From Deltaproteobacteria bacterium (GTDB lineage: Bacteria; Desulfobacterota; Anaeroferrophillalia; Anaeroferrophillales; Tharpellaceae), in assembly GCA_013153415.1 (NCBI GenBank), contig JAADEO010000194.1, forward strand, positions 1 to 10,369: DNA of 10,369 bases, given 5' to 3'. Below the pieces are notes generated by a model. The model saw only the letters and a list, made by a program, of their open reading frames with translations, ran no database searches and was not told the origin of the DNA. The translations under genes were made by a program, and so were the position numbers. Positions 1 through 6,468 of the stretch are shown here, in pieces. How positions within the stretch are numbered: position 1 is the stretch's first letter; every line of letters begins with the position of its first letter.

Positions 1-1068
1 ATGCGCCTCCATCTGGAAAAGACGGGCGACCTTCTCCTTCTTCTTCAGACGGGGGTTGAATATCTCCTGGCCGGCACTCAGGCTCCCGGAATAGATCCGC
101 AAAAAAACCAGGCGCCTCCCCTCCATCATCGAAACCTTGAAGAGCAGAGCGCAGAAAGGCTCGTTATTGCGGGGTTCGCGAACCTCCTCGGCCCCGCTCT
201 CGGGATGGCGGCCAACGACCGGAGGCACCTCGGCCGGCGAGGGCAGATAGTCGACCACGGCGTCGAGCAAAGGCTGAATGCCTTTGTTTTTCAGGGCGCT
301 GCCACAGAATACCGGCACCAGGTCACCGGCGATGGTCTGACGGCGCAGCACCTCCCTGACCCGGCTTTCCGGCAGCGCTTCCCCTTCGAGAAAGAGTTCC
401 AGCAGTTCATCATCACCCTCGGCTACCGCCTCGAACAACACTTGCCGGGCCTCCTCGACCGCGGCCGCCATGGCGGCCGGAATTTCATCCTCGCGAAAAT
501 CGAGTTCCTGATCGTTCTCCCAGAACAGAGCCTTTTCCCGCAACAGATCGACCACTCCCCGGAACTCGGCTTCGCTGCCGATCGGCAGCTGCAGCGGCAC
601 CGGGCGAGCCCCGAGCTTTTCTTGCAACTGGGCGACGACCCCGGCGAAATTACTGCCCAGACGATCCATCTTGTTGATGAAGATGATCCGGGGGATCTGG
701 TAACGGTCGGCCTGGCGCCAGACTGTCTCCGACTGGGGTTCGACCCCGCCAACGGCGCAGAAAACCGCGATCATCCCGTCCAGGACCCGCAGGCTGCGTT
801 CCACTTCGACCGTGAAATCGACATGGCCGGGGGTATCGATAATCGTAATCGTGTGCTTTTTCCAGGCACAGTTGGTCGCGGCCGAGGTGATGGTGATGCC
901 GCGCTCCTGCTCCTGATCCATCCAGTCCATGACCGCAGTCCCTTCATGGACTTCACCGAGCTTGTGGGTTTTACCCGTGGCATAGAGAATGCGCTCGGTT
1001 ATAGTAGTTTTGCCGGCATCGATATGGGCGGCGATGCCGATATTGCGGATAAAATCTATTTTAGCCAT
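1..1068 (-). CDS. fusA: Elongation factor G paralogue, N-terminal half (cut by window edge)
   Basis: Translational GTPase that drives translocation of tRNA and mRNA on the ribosome. The 356 visible residues hold the complete G domain and the start of domain II. All G motifs are intact: P-loop AHIDAGKT (14-21), switch I RGITIT (56-61), DTPGH with the catalytic His82 (78-82), NKMD (132-135) and GSA (256-258). The G' insert lies between the last two. EF-G is about 690-700 residues, so roughly half is missing beyond the left edge. ATG at 1066-1068 is the start because the protein begins MAKIDFIRNIGI; its Shine-Dalgarno sequence (CAGGTAA) is weak. No rpsL, rpsG or tuf is adjacent, so this is not the str-operon copy as far as can be seen. 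The beginning of domain II (MMEGRRLVFLRIYSG) differs from the usual VGxLTFxRVYSG, which fits a second EF-G paralogue. EF-G identity is certain; the subfamily is inferred. Confidence 0.95.
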   Translation of the reverse strand, partial: MAKIDFIRNIGIAAHIDAGKTTITERILYATGKTHKLGEVHEGTAVMDWMDQEQERGITITSAATNCAWKKHTITIIDTPGHVDFTVEVERSLRVLDGMIAVFCAVGGVEPQSETVWRQADRYQIPRIIFINKMDRLGSNFAGVVAQLQEKLGARPVPLQLPIGSEAEFRGVVDLLREKALFWENDQELDFREDEIPAAMAAAVEEARQVLFEAVAEGDDELLELFLEGEALPESRVREVLRRQTIAGDLVPVFCGSALKNKGIQPLLDAVVDYLPSPAEVPPVVGRHPESGAEEVREPRNNEPFCALLFKVSMMEGRRLVFLRIYSGSLSAGQEIFNPRLKKKEKVARLFQMEAH

Positions 1069-1151
1069 ATGGTTACCTGAAAATAAGGTTTTATAGTACA
1101 AGATGTAAAGTTGATGATTTCGTAACAACTACAACACAGGACACTTCGGCC

Positions 1152-1175
1152 GACTTCACGCGAAGCCGCGAAGTC
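1152..1175. repeat. CGCGAAG-type palindromic repeat, copy A
   Basis: GACTTC (1152-1157) and GAAGTC (1170-1175) flank a core containing CGCGAAGCCGCGAA (1159-1172), so the unit can fold into a short stem. The 14-nt core occurs again in exact inverted orientation at 1273-1286. It sits in the fusA leader between larC and fusA. Short CGCGAAG-rich intergenic repeats of this style are common in GC-rich deltaproteobacterial genomes. That it is a dispersed genomic repeat is inferred, since only two copies are visible here. Confidence 0.6.
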
Positions 1176-1258
1176 TGAATGGTTGCTGACCCTGCGTCGC
1201 TTTCTCCGGGTGAGACGGTCCGGGTTCGCAACGATCGCCGAAGCCTCCCCGGCGTTCA

Positions 1259-2602
1259 TTATTTCTCTCCTTTTCGCGGCTTCGCGCCTTCGCGAAAGTC
1301 TTTTCCCCGGTGCGGATTCATTTTCCTGACCGACCCGGAACTGCCCGACGGGCGGGCAACCGGAAAAGGAGTTATTTTATAGGCTGACTTATCGATCTCG
1401 GCCAGCAGCAGGGCCTCGATCCGGGCAGAAGAAAGACCGTGTTTCTCCGCCAGACTTTCGATATCATCTGACTCCAGTTTGAAATTCATGACCCGCCCCC
1501 CAAGATCACGGGCCAGCTTGCCCCGGATCTCGCCGAACGAGGTCGTAAAAAGATGCTGCTCCCTTTCCAGGAGATAACGTTCCTCCAAACGGCGCCGAAT
1601 CCCCAGGGTCGGGCTCCGGGTAAAGAGCAGTTCCACCAGCTCCGTCTCCTGCTTGGGCCGACAGATGATCTCCAGCTCCATCCCCAGCCGGCCCTTCTTC
1701 ATCTGGGTCGGACGGCTGCAGACCTCAAGAGCGCCGGCAACCCGCAGGCGTTCGGCGAGCCCGGCGAACTTCTCCGGGCTCAGATCATCGATCAGGGTGA
1801 CAAGCACCGCGACCGTTTCGCGCCGGAAAACTTCCGGCGAAAGGTTTTTCTCCGGCACCGGCCGCGTCTCCATGATGCGGCCGCAAAACAGACGCAGGAG
1901 ATTGGGCCTTGCGGCCAGCTCCCGGCTGCCAGCGCCATAACCCGATTCGAGCAGACGGAAATCCGCATCCTCCAGAGGGGCGAAATTCTCCCGCAGATAA
2001 CGGTAGATCGCCGCCCCGGTCGGGGTCGCCAGCTCCGCCGCGATATCGGTCTGTTCCACTTCGAGATCTTCGAGCAAAACCGCGGTGGCAGGCACCGGCA
2101 ACGGCAAACGCCCGTGAGCGCAATCAACAAAGCCGGCCCCCAGGGGAACCGGCCGGGCCGCGACCCGCTCCGGTCGCAACCACTCCAGGGCGGTCGCCGC
2201 TCCGACTATATCGGCCAGGGTATCGTAATTTCCGACCTCGTGAAAATGCACCTGGGCCGGATTTTTCCCATGCACCCGGGCCTCGGCCTGGGCCAGCAGA
2301 TGAAAGATGCCGATACTCATGGAACGCACCGGCTCCGGCAATCCCGAACCTTCCAGGAGTGCGCAGACCCCGGACAAATCCTTCGGCGCCGGATGGGACC
2401 GGGCCCCGGGCAGATCGGGAAAATCGACTTTTACGGCCCGGATCCCGTGTCGGGAAACCTCGGCAAGAGACATCCCGAACCGCTCTCCCAGGCCGATCTC
2501 CGCCAGGTTGCGCCGCAGGATCTCAGGAGGCAGACCGAGATCGAGAAAAGCGCCGAGAAACATATCGCCGCTCACTCCCCCGATCGGATCGATCCGGAGC
2601 AT
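1259..2602 (-). CDS. larC: LarC, nickel insertion protein for the nickel-pincer nucleotide cofactor
   Basis: LarC (DUF111/UPF0272) inserts nickel into the pyridinium bisthiocarboxylate nucleotide made by LarB and LarE, a CTP-dependent reaction, giving the cofactor of LarA-type racemases and epimerases. The 447-residue product shows the family signatures in order: GVSGDM (9-14), HFHEVGNYDTLADIVG (119-134), PLGAGFVDCAHG (153-164), a PVPAT stretch (169-173), LATPTGAA (191-198), GYGAGSR (221-227), and in the C-terminal domain LIDDLSPE (270-277), MKKGRLG (301-307) and PTLGIR (331-336). It is one continuous reading frame, unlike lactobacilli where larC is split by a frameshift. ATG at 2600-2602 is chosen because family similarity begins there; the frame stays open upstream only inside the sirtuin gene. 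A 32-nt gap separates it from the sirtuin stop. The last 25-30 residues are not family sequence, and part of them is encoded by an intergenic repeat. larA, larB and larE are not in the window. Confidence 0.95.
   Translation of the reverse strand: MLRIDPIGGVSGDMFLGAFLDLGLPPEILRRNLAEIGLGERFGMSLAEVSRHGIRAVKVDFPDLPGARSHPAPKDLSGVCALLEGSGLPEPVRSMSIGIFHLLAQAEARVHGKNPAQVHFHEVGNYDTLADIVGAATALEWLRPERVAARPVPLGAGFVDCAHGRLPLPVPATAVLLEDLEVEQTDIAAELATPTGAAIYRYLRENFAPLEDADFRLLESGYGAGSRELAARPNLLRLFCGRIMETRPVPEKNLSPEVFRRETVAVLVTLIDDLSPEKFAGLAERLRVAGALEVCSRPTQMKKGRLGMELEIICRPKQETELVELLFTRSPTLGIRRRLEERYLLEREQHLFTTSFGEIRGKLARDLGGRVMNFKLESDDIESLAEKHGLSSARIEALLLAEIDKSAYKITPFPVARPSGSSGSVRKMNPHRGKDFREGAKPRKGEK
1271..1300. 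repeat. CGCGAAG-type palindromic repeat, copy B (inside the end of larC)
   Basis: The stretch holds three spaced TTCGCG-like units; TTCGCGGCTTCGCG at 1273-1286 is the exact reverse complement of the core of copy A. It is translated as part of the last codons of larC (about residues 434-444), giving an RxGxKPRKG-like basic tail. The two copies in opposite orientation, about 100 bp apart, could also pair into one long RNA hairpin after larC. Confidence 0.6.
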
Positions 2603-2634
2603 AACGCCACATTCACCCTGCCCGAGAATATAAC

Positions 2635-3399
2635 TCACAACATCTCCAGCAACAGCGGCAGAACCTCGTCGGCCGGCCGGAAAATGGTCAGATCGGCCAC
2701 CGGCCCGGTCAAAGGTGTTTTTTCCAAATTGATCTCCAGAACTCTGCCGCCGGCCCGCTTGGTCAGCTTCGGCATATCGGCCGCCGGGTAGACATTGGCC
2801 GAGGTCCCGACCACCAGCATCAGGCGGGCGTTCTCCGCCGCCCGGGTCGCTTCCTCCAGGGCGGTCGGCGGAATCGCTTCGCCGAAAAAAACCACGTCGG
2901 GTTTGAGGATACTGCCGCACTCGGGGCAGCGCGGCGGCAGTTCTGAAGCCTGGGAGAGCTCGAAACCGGCCCAGCGATAAGCGCAGTCGAGACAGACCAG
3001 ATCCCGATTGGAACCATGGAACTCGATCACCCGGCGGCTGCCGGCAGCCTGGTGCAGGCTGTCGACATTCTGGGTGATTATCCTCTCCACCAGGCCTCTT
3101 TTCTCGAGCTCCGCCAAGGCCTTGTGGGCGGGATTGGGCACGGCCTTTTCGATCACTTGCAACATCTCTACCAGCATCTCCCAGGATTTCTCCGGTTGGC
3201 GCCGGAAGCTGCCGATCTCGGCATAGACAAAGGGATCGTACCGGTCCCAGAGTCCCTGACTGCCCCGGAAAGCGGGAATCCCGCTGGCTACCGAGATCCC
3301 GGCCCCGGTCAGGACCACGCAACGGCCGCCAGCCGCTTTCAGCAGAGCCGCCGCCTCGGCAATTTTATCGGGCGCACTTCCTATCATGCTTTTCCCCAT
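2635..3399 (-). CDS. cobB: Sirtuin, NAD-dependent protein deacylase (CobB/Sir2 type)
   Basis: A cytoplasmic enzyme that removes acyl groups from lysines, consuming NAD and releasing nicotinamide and O-acyl-ADP-ribose. The 254-residue protein is full length and has all core motifs: GAGIS (32-36), SGIPAFRG (39-46), TQNVDSLHQAAG (109-120) with the catalytic His in EFHG (126-129), zinc-binding cysteine pairs C136/C139 and C158/C161, VVFFGE (169-174), GTS (198-200) and EINLE (222-226). The Tyr-x-x-Arg pair that marks class III desuccinylase/demalonylase sirtuins (WxFYxxRR context) is absent; the region reads KSWEMLVEMLQVI (71-83), which argues for deacetylase rather than desuccinylase activity. 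ATG at 3397-3399 has GGA eight bases upstream; a second in-frame ATG (Met5) is a possible alternative. It lies 32 nt upstream of larC, so the two probably form a bicistronic unit, preceded by a 407-bp gap. Confidence 0.94.
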   Translation of the reverse strand: MGKSMIGSAPDKIAEAAALLKAAGGRCVVLTGAGISVASGIPAFRGSQGLWDRYDPFVYAEIGSFRRQPEKSWEMLVEMLQVIEKAVPNPAHKALAELEKRGLVERIITQNVDSLHQAAGSRRVIEFHGSNRDLVCLDCAYRWAGFELSQASELPPRCPECGSILKPDVVFFGEAIPPTALEEATRAAENARLMLVVGTSANVYPAADMPKLTKRAGGRVLEINLEKTPLTGPVADLTIFRPADEVLPLLLEML

Positions 3400-3572
3400 C
3401 TAGTATTCCGATGTTTGATACCACAAACTTCCATTAACCCCGAACAACGCAAAATCTCAGTGAATTCTATATCTTCCGTGGCTCAATATTCTTTTTACCG
3501 CTTTAATTGTCTTGCCGCCGGTGCAAATTCAAAGCCTTCTCTGGCTTTTCAAACAAAAAAACAGTCTCGTAA
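3400..3572. other. Non-coding region upstream of the sirtuin
   Basis: First part of a 407-bp gap between tilS and the sirtuin gene (the rest is described as two repeat entries). It is clearly more AT-rich than the flanking genes and has no credible reading frame. It must hold the promoter for the sirtuin-larC pair, but I see no convincing -35/-10 pair. A perfect 6-bp hairpin, AAAGCC-TTCTCT-GGCTTT, lies at 3531-3548, followed by only four T on the plus strand; it is too weak to call a terminator. Confidence 0.5.
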
Positions 3573-3708
3573 TAGTACTAATGCGGGGACAGGTCCCCAA
3601 AACCCAAGCAGGCTTTCACGGCCCGCAAATATAAAAGTACCCATATCAGAACATTTTCTGCTGATTTTTGCTTGTTTTTTTGTGCAGAAAATGACCTGTA
3701 AAGTACTA
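3573..3708. mobile_element. 136-bp miniature inverted-repeat element (REP/MITE-like)
   Basis: The element is bounded by TAGTACT (3573-3579) and its inverse AGTACTA (3702-3708). Just inside lie ACAGGTC (3589-3595) and its inverse GACCTGT (3693-3699). The left part carries the dyad GGGGAC-AG-GTCCCC (3585-3598). The right part has a 10-bp perfect stem, CATTTTCTGC (3652-3661) with GCAGAAAATG (3684-3693), around a T-rich 22-nt loop. No protein is encoded. Nested inverted repeats with a GGGGACAGGTCCCC-like motif resemble the REP-type sequences mobilised by TnpA-REP (RAYT) transposases. That comparison is from memory of such elements; mobility is inferred and no transposase is in the window. Confidence 0.5.
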
Positions 3709-3713
3709 ACAGC

Positions 3714-3771
3714 CACGAAAGGTCGCGAAAAACCACAAAAAACGAAATCCATCCGTTTCGTGCCTTTCGTG
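3714..3771. repeat. CACGAAAGG palindromic repeat after tilS
   Basis: CACGAAAGG (3714-3722) is matched by its exact inverse CCTTTCGTG (3763-3771), with further imperfect pairing inside (GCGAAA against TTTCGTG). It sits immediately next to the 136-bp element and downstream of tilS. It resembles CACGAAAGGCACGAAA-type intergenic repeats of many deltaproteobacteria. One copy only is visible, so repeat status is inferred from the palindrome and style. Confidence 0.5.
3736..3761 (-). terminator. Weak candidate rho-independent terminator for the tilS operon
   Basis: Read on the minus strand, ACGAAA-CGGATGGA-TTTCGT forms a 6-bp stem with an 8-nt loop followed directly by a run of five T and then G, about 45 bases past the tilS stop. 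The stem is AT-rich and therefore weak. It is nested inside the CACGAAAGG palindrome, which could strengthen the fold. Confidence 0.35.
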
Positions 3772-3806
3772 CAATTTCGCAGCTGCCACCAAGCGGCGAT
3801 GACTGG

Positions 3807-5234
3807 CTAGTCTCCCGGCCGGAAGGTCAATGCCACCGGGCATCGGGTTGTAGCAGTCAGACGAAAACGATGGTCGAGCCGCCGCCCCACAACCCAGATG
3901 ATCTCGCCGGAACCATTGACCAGCAACGGCTGCCGCAAGCGTTGCTGCCGGGTCAGACCGTTTTCGGCAAACAGCTTTTTCACTTTCCGGCTATGTCCTT
4001 CCAGGCCCAGCGGCTGGAAACGGTCGCCGGGGGTCCAGTTTCTGATCTCGAGGGGAAAAAGCAGCTTTTCCCCATCGACGATTTCAGTATTTCCCGGGCC
4101 TTGCATACCCTCACCATTCCGGTTGCGGCCCAGCGGCATACCGTTGCCGGAAAACACTTTAAGCCCGAGCACTCCCAGCTCCCCCGGCAACCGGTATTCT
4201 CCAAAATCCGGAATCTCGCAGCGATACCCGGAAAGCTCACGCGATTCAACCGGTGATGAAGCCTTGAAACCGATAAAAACCTTTTCCGGCCCGGCCCGGA
4301 AAACCAGGCCGGCACCCAAGTCATAACGGCTTTCCCGCCGCCCCGCCAACAAAGCCTCCAGATCTTCCAGCACCCGGGCCGGCACCTGGCGGCGGGCGCC
4401 GGCCCGCCGCAACATGGCACCCAAAAAATGGTATCGCAAAGCTTCCGGCAGCTCCCGCAAGATTTTCCGGGAAACCGAAACCCCATCGTCTTCAGGCACC
4501 AGCAGTTCCAGATAATCGGCGAGTTGACGATCGATGAATTCCAGATCCAGGGCCAGACGGCGGCCGGCGGCCGACAACCTGGCGACCAAACCCGGATCCC
4601 CCAGACGACGGATCACCGGCATCAGTTCGTGGCGGATCCGGTTGCGGAAAAAACTCTTGTCCCGGTTGCTGGGATCCTCGCGATAGATGATCTTCCGTTC
4701 GGCGGCATAGGCGGCCAACTCGGCCCGGGTGATCTCCAACAGCGGCCGGCCGATCCGTCCCCGACGAAACGGAATGCCTTTCACGCCCCGGAGCCCGGCA
4801 CCGCGCATCAGGTTCATCAGAATGGTTTCGGCCTGGTCATCGGCCTGATGCGCGGTCAGCAACAGGGCCTGGGGCCTAGTTTCCAGAAAATGCCTGAAGA
4901 ATGCGTAGCGGGCGTTCCTGGCTGCGGTCTCCAGGGAGAGATGTCCGGTTTTCTGGGCGGTCTCCAAGAGTTTACGGCCCTGGCCGAGAAGCAGCACCAG
5001 GCCCAAACGCCGGGCGCCGGCGGCCACCAGCAGTTCATCATCACGAGCCCCTTTCCTCAAACCGTGATTGAAGTGGAGAACCCCGGCCGCTCGCCGGCGG
5101 TAACGGGAAAGATTGCAGACCAGATCAACAAGAGCCATGGAATCGAGCCCTCCGGAACAGGCTATCCACAGCTCCCGACCGCCGCTGAGATCGAACAATC
5201 GCGCTAAAGAGGCATCAATCCGGGCGGTCAGCAT
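3807..5234 (-). CDS. tilS: tRNA(Ile)-lysidine synthase TilS
   Basis: An essential cytoplasmic enzyme that attaches lysine to C34 of the CAU-anticodon isoleucine tRNA using ATP, changing its codon from AUG to AUA and its charging from Met to Ile. The 475-residue product has the N-type ATP pyrophosphatase P-loop SGGLDS (27-32), the family stretch LTAHQADDQAET followed by LMRGAGLRGVKGIP (about residues 125-155), an RNRIRHELMP helix start (near 198), a middle helical domain, and the C-terminal TilS domain with NWTPGDRFQPLG, KVKKLF and VVGRRLDHRF. Length fits the longer TilS class, such as that of Bacillus. ATG at 5232-5234 overlaps the end of the upstream gene by 20 nt and has no clear Shine-Dalgarno sequence, so translation is probably coupled. 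It is the last gene of the five-gene operon. Confidence 0.96.
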   Translation of the reverse strand: MLTARIDASLARLFDLSGGRELWIACSGGLDSMALVDLVCNLSRYRRRAAGVLHFNHGLRKGARDDELLVAAGARRLGLVLLLGQGRKLLETAQKTGHLSLETAARNARYAFFRHFLETRPQALLLTAHQADDQAETILMNLMRGAGLRGVKGIPFRRGRIGRPLLEITRAELAAYAAERKIIYREDPSNRDKSFFRNRIRHELMPVIRRLGDPGLVARLSAAGRRLALDLEFIDRQLADYLELLVPEDDGVSVSRKILRELPEALRYHFLGAMLRRAGARRQVPARVLEDLEALLAGRRESRYDLGAGLVFRAGPEKVFIGFKASSPVESRELSGYRCEIPDFGEYRLPGELGVLGLKVFSGNGMPLGRNRNGEGMQGPGNTEIVDGEKLLFPLEIRNWTPGDRFQPLGLEGHSRKVKKLFAENGLTRQQRLRQPLLVNGSGEIIWVVGRRLDHRFRLTATTRCPVALTFRPGD

Positions 5235-6468
5235 AATCGGCTGAAACTACGATATATTGTGCCTTGGAATCGAGGCTGTAGGCCGACAGACGACCGGCGA
5301 ATTCCGGATCCTGGAAATTGTTGAGCCACTCCAGCAGGGCCTCGGCATTGACCAGGAGCCGGAGTTGCAGCTCCAACTGACCCGCCGCCAGCCCCACCAG
5401 AGAAACCTCCCTGACGATCCGCAGATTTTCCAGGCGCTGGCGCAGAAGTTCGAAATCGGCCGGACTGCGAAACCCGCGACATTCCAGCATCAGCACGGTT
5501 TCGCGAGTCTCCGGCATGACATAATCGCGCAACAGGCGATCCAGACAGGCGCTTTTCACCTTCTCGGTCAAGGACCGGGTCAGAGCCTTGAGCCCGCTGA
5601 CATAATCGGGCTCTATGACTTTGGCCGCGACTGGTGGCAGATGGGTAACCAGGCCGTTTTTCATATCGACGAAAGCCATCTCGGCCCGGCCTTTCCAGAA
5701 TGACTTCCCGAGGGAGACAACCTTCTCCTCCCGGGCCGGACTCGATCTGATGACGATGACAAGATCACCGGCCAGCAGTCCTTTGAACCAGTCGGGATCG
5801 ATCTTCTGTTCATCGTCGTTCCATTCCCCGGACCGCTTAAGAGTGCGGGAAAGCATGGTTTCGAGGTCGGGAGTAAATGGGCCGGAGCGCGTCAGCTCAA
5901 ATCCGTAAACCGCCAGTTCACTCCGCAGAGTACGGTAGAGCAACGAGGTTTCCAGTACCGGGGCGGCGGCATCGACTTCAGGGTCGAGAGCCGCGGCAAC
6001 CGCTTCCTCATCGTTTCCCGACAAAGGCGGCAGAACCGCCAGGACCAATCGCTTGACCATACGTTTCCGAGGCTTTTCGATCTTCTCCAGGGCGGCGTTC
6101 AGCGCCTCCTCCTGGAGTTCGACCTTGAGCTCCACCAGGTAAAGATCTCCCAAAGGACGCTCGCTCTGGATCTCGTAACTCATGATGAAACGGTTGGGCC
6201 GTTTGATGATGTTTTCGGTGATCTCCTTTTCAAACCGGCGGCTGACCCCTTTTTCGGTAAAGATGTAACGGTTCAAAGCCTCCTGCAGGGCCGCAGCCAC
6301 CGCTTCGTTACGAGCCTTTTCAACCCCGCCGTCGAGCACCGCCCGACCGTTGACGGTCTCCACGACAACCGCCGAATATCCGGGCGCCCGCCAGCAGACA
6401 AACGTCATTACGACCGCCAAAGAGAAGATCAAAAGCGCTGTTTTCCCGGGGAAAGTTCGTTTTTGCAA
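5215..6468 (-). CDS. Exported protein with FlgT-N/DUF2066-like architecture, function unknown
   Basis: 417 residues. An N-terminal signal peptide is clear: basic start, hydrophobic stretch at about 10-27, likely cleavage near YSA (31-33), so the mature protein should be periplasmic or outer-membrane associated. Residues 35-125 follow the FlgT N-terminal pattern: VNGRAVLDGGVEKARNEAVAAALQEALNRY, then a variable part, then a YEI...YLVELKVEL strand pair. The middle (about 138-310) begins with LVLAVLPP and resembles a TolB-N/FlgT-M-like alpha/beta domain. The C-terminal part (325-383) looks like a small repeated alpha/beta domain as in DUF2066-type proteins. These assignments rest on pattern and are not certain. 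The start is TTG at 6466-6468, supported by AAGGAG eight bases upstream; the preceding cvpA-like gene ends at the adjacent base. No flagellar genes are near, so a flagellar role is not supported by context. Confidence 0.85.
   Translation of the reverse strand: MQKRTFPGKTALLIFSLAVVMTFVCWRAPGYSAVVVETVNGRAVLDGGVEKARNEAVAAALQEALNRYIFTEKGVSRRFEKEITENIIKRPNRFIMSYEIQSERPLGDLYLVELKVELQEEALNAALEKIEKPRKRMVKRLVLAVLPPLSGNDEEAVAAALDPEVDAAAPVLETSLLYRTLRSELAVYGFELTRSGPFTPDLETMLSRTLKRSGEWNDDEQKIDPDWFKGLLAGDLVIVIRSSPAREEKVVSLGKSFWKGRAEMAFVDMKNGLVTHLPPVAAKVIEPDYVSGLKALTRSLTEKVKSACLDRLLRDYVMPETRETVLMLECRGFRSPADFELLRQRLENLRIVREVSLVGLAAGQLELQLRLLVNAEALLEWLNNFQDPEFAGRLSAYSLDSKAQYIVVSADYADRPD

Noticed and set aside
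1..1080. Long plus-strand open frame opposite the EF-G gene
   Set aside because: Its product has no recognisable family features, while the minus strand encodes an EF-G with every GTPase motif; it is a shadow frame in GC-rich DNA.
1056..1259. 67-codon minus-strand frame beginning in a TAATG overlap with the larC stop
   Set aside because: It has an AAGGAG-like site upstream, but it runs through a palindromic repeat, ends inside the fusA start and has a Cys/Arg-rich product with no family features; probably not translated, though not excluded.
1553..2791. Plus-strand open frame of about 412 codons opposite larC
   Set aside because: It crosses the larC-sirtuin junction on the opposite strand and gives a low-complexity Arg/Gln/Pro-rich product; a shadow of larC.
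2603..3322. Upstream extension of the larC frame toward 3322
   Set aside because: The extension lies inside the sirtuin gene in another frame and reads as arginine/glycine-rich noise; LarC similarity begins at the ATG at 2602.
3531..3548. AAAGCC/GGCTTT hairpin as a terminator
   Set aside because: A 6-bp stem followed by only four T on one strand and none on the other; too weak, and no gene ends into it.
3016..3810. 264-codon plus-strand frame across the sirtuin gene and the intergenic gap
   Set aside because: The first part is antisense to the sirtuin and the rest translates the repeats and AT-rich gap; no motif supports it.
4428..5207. 259-codon plus-strand frame inside tilS
   Set aside because: Antisense shadow of tilS with a Gln/Gly/Pro-rich sequence and no recognisable domain.
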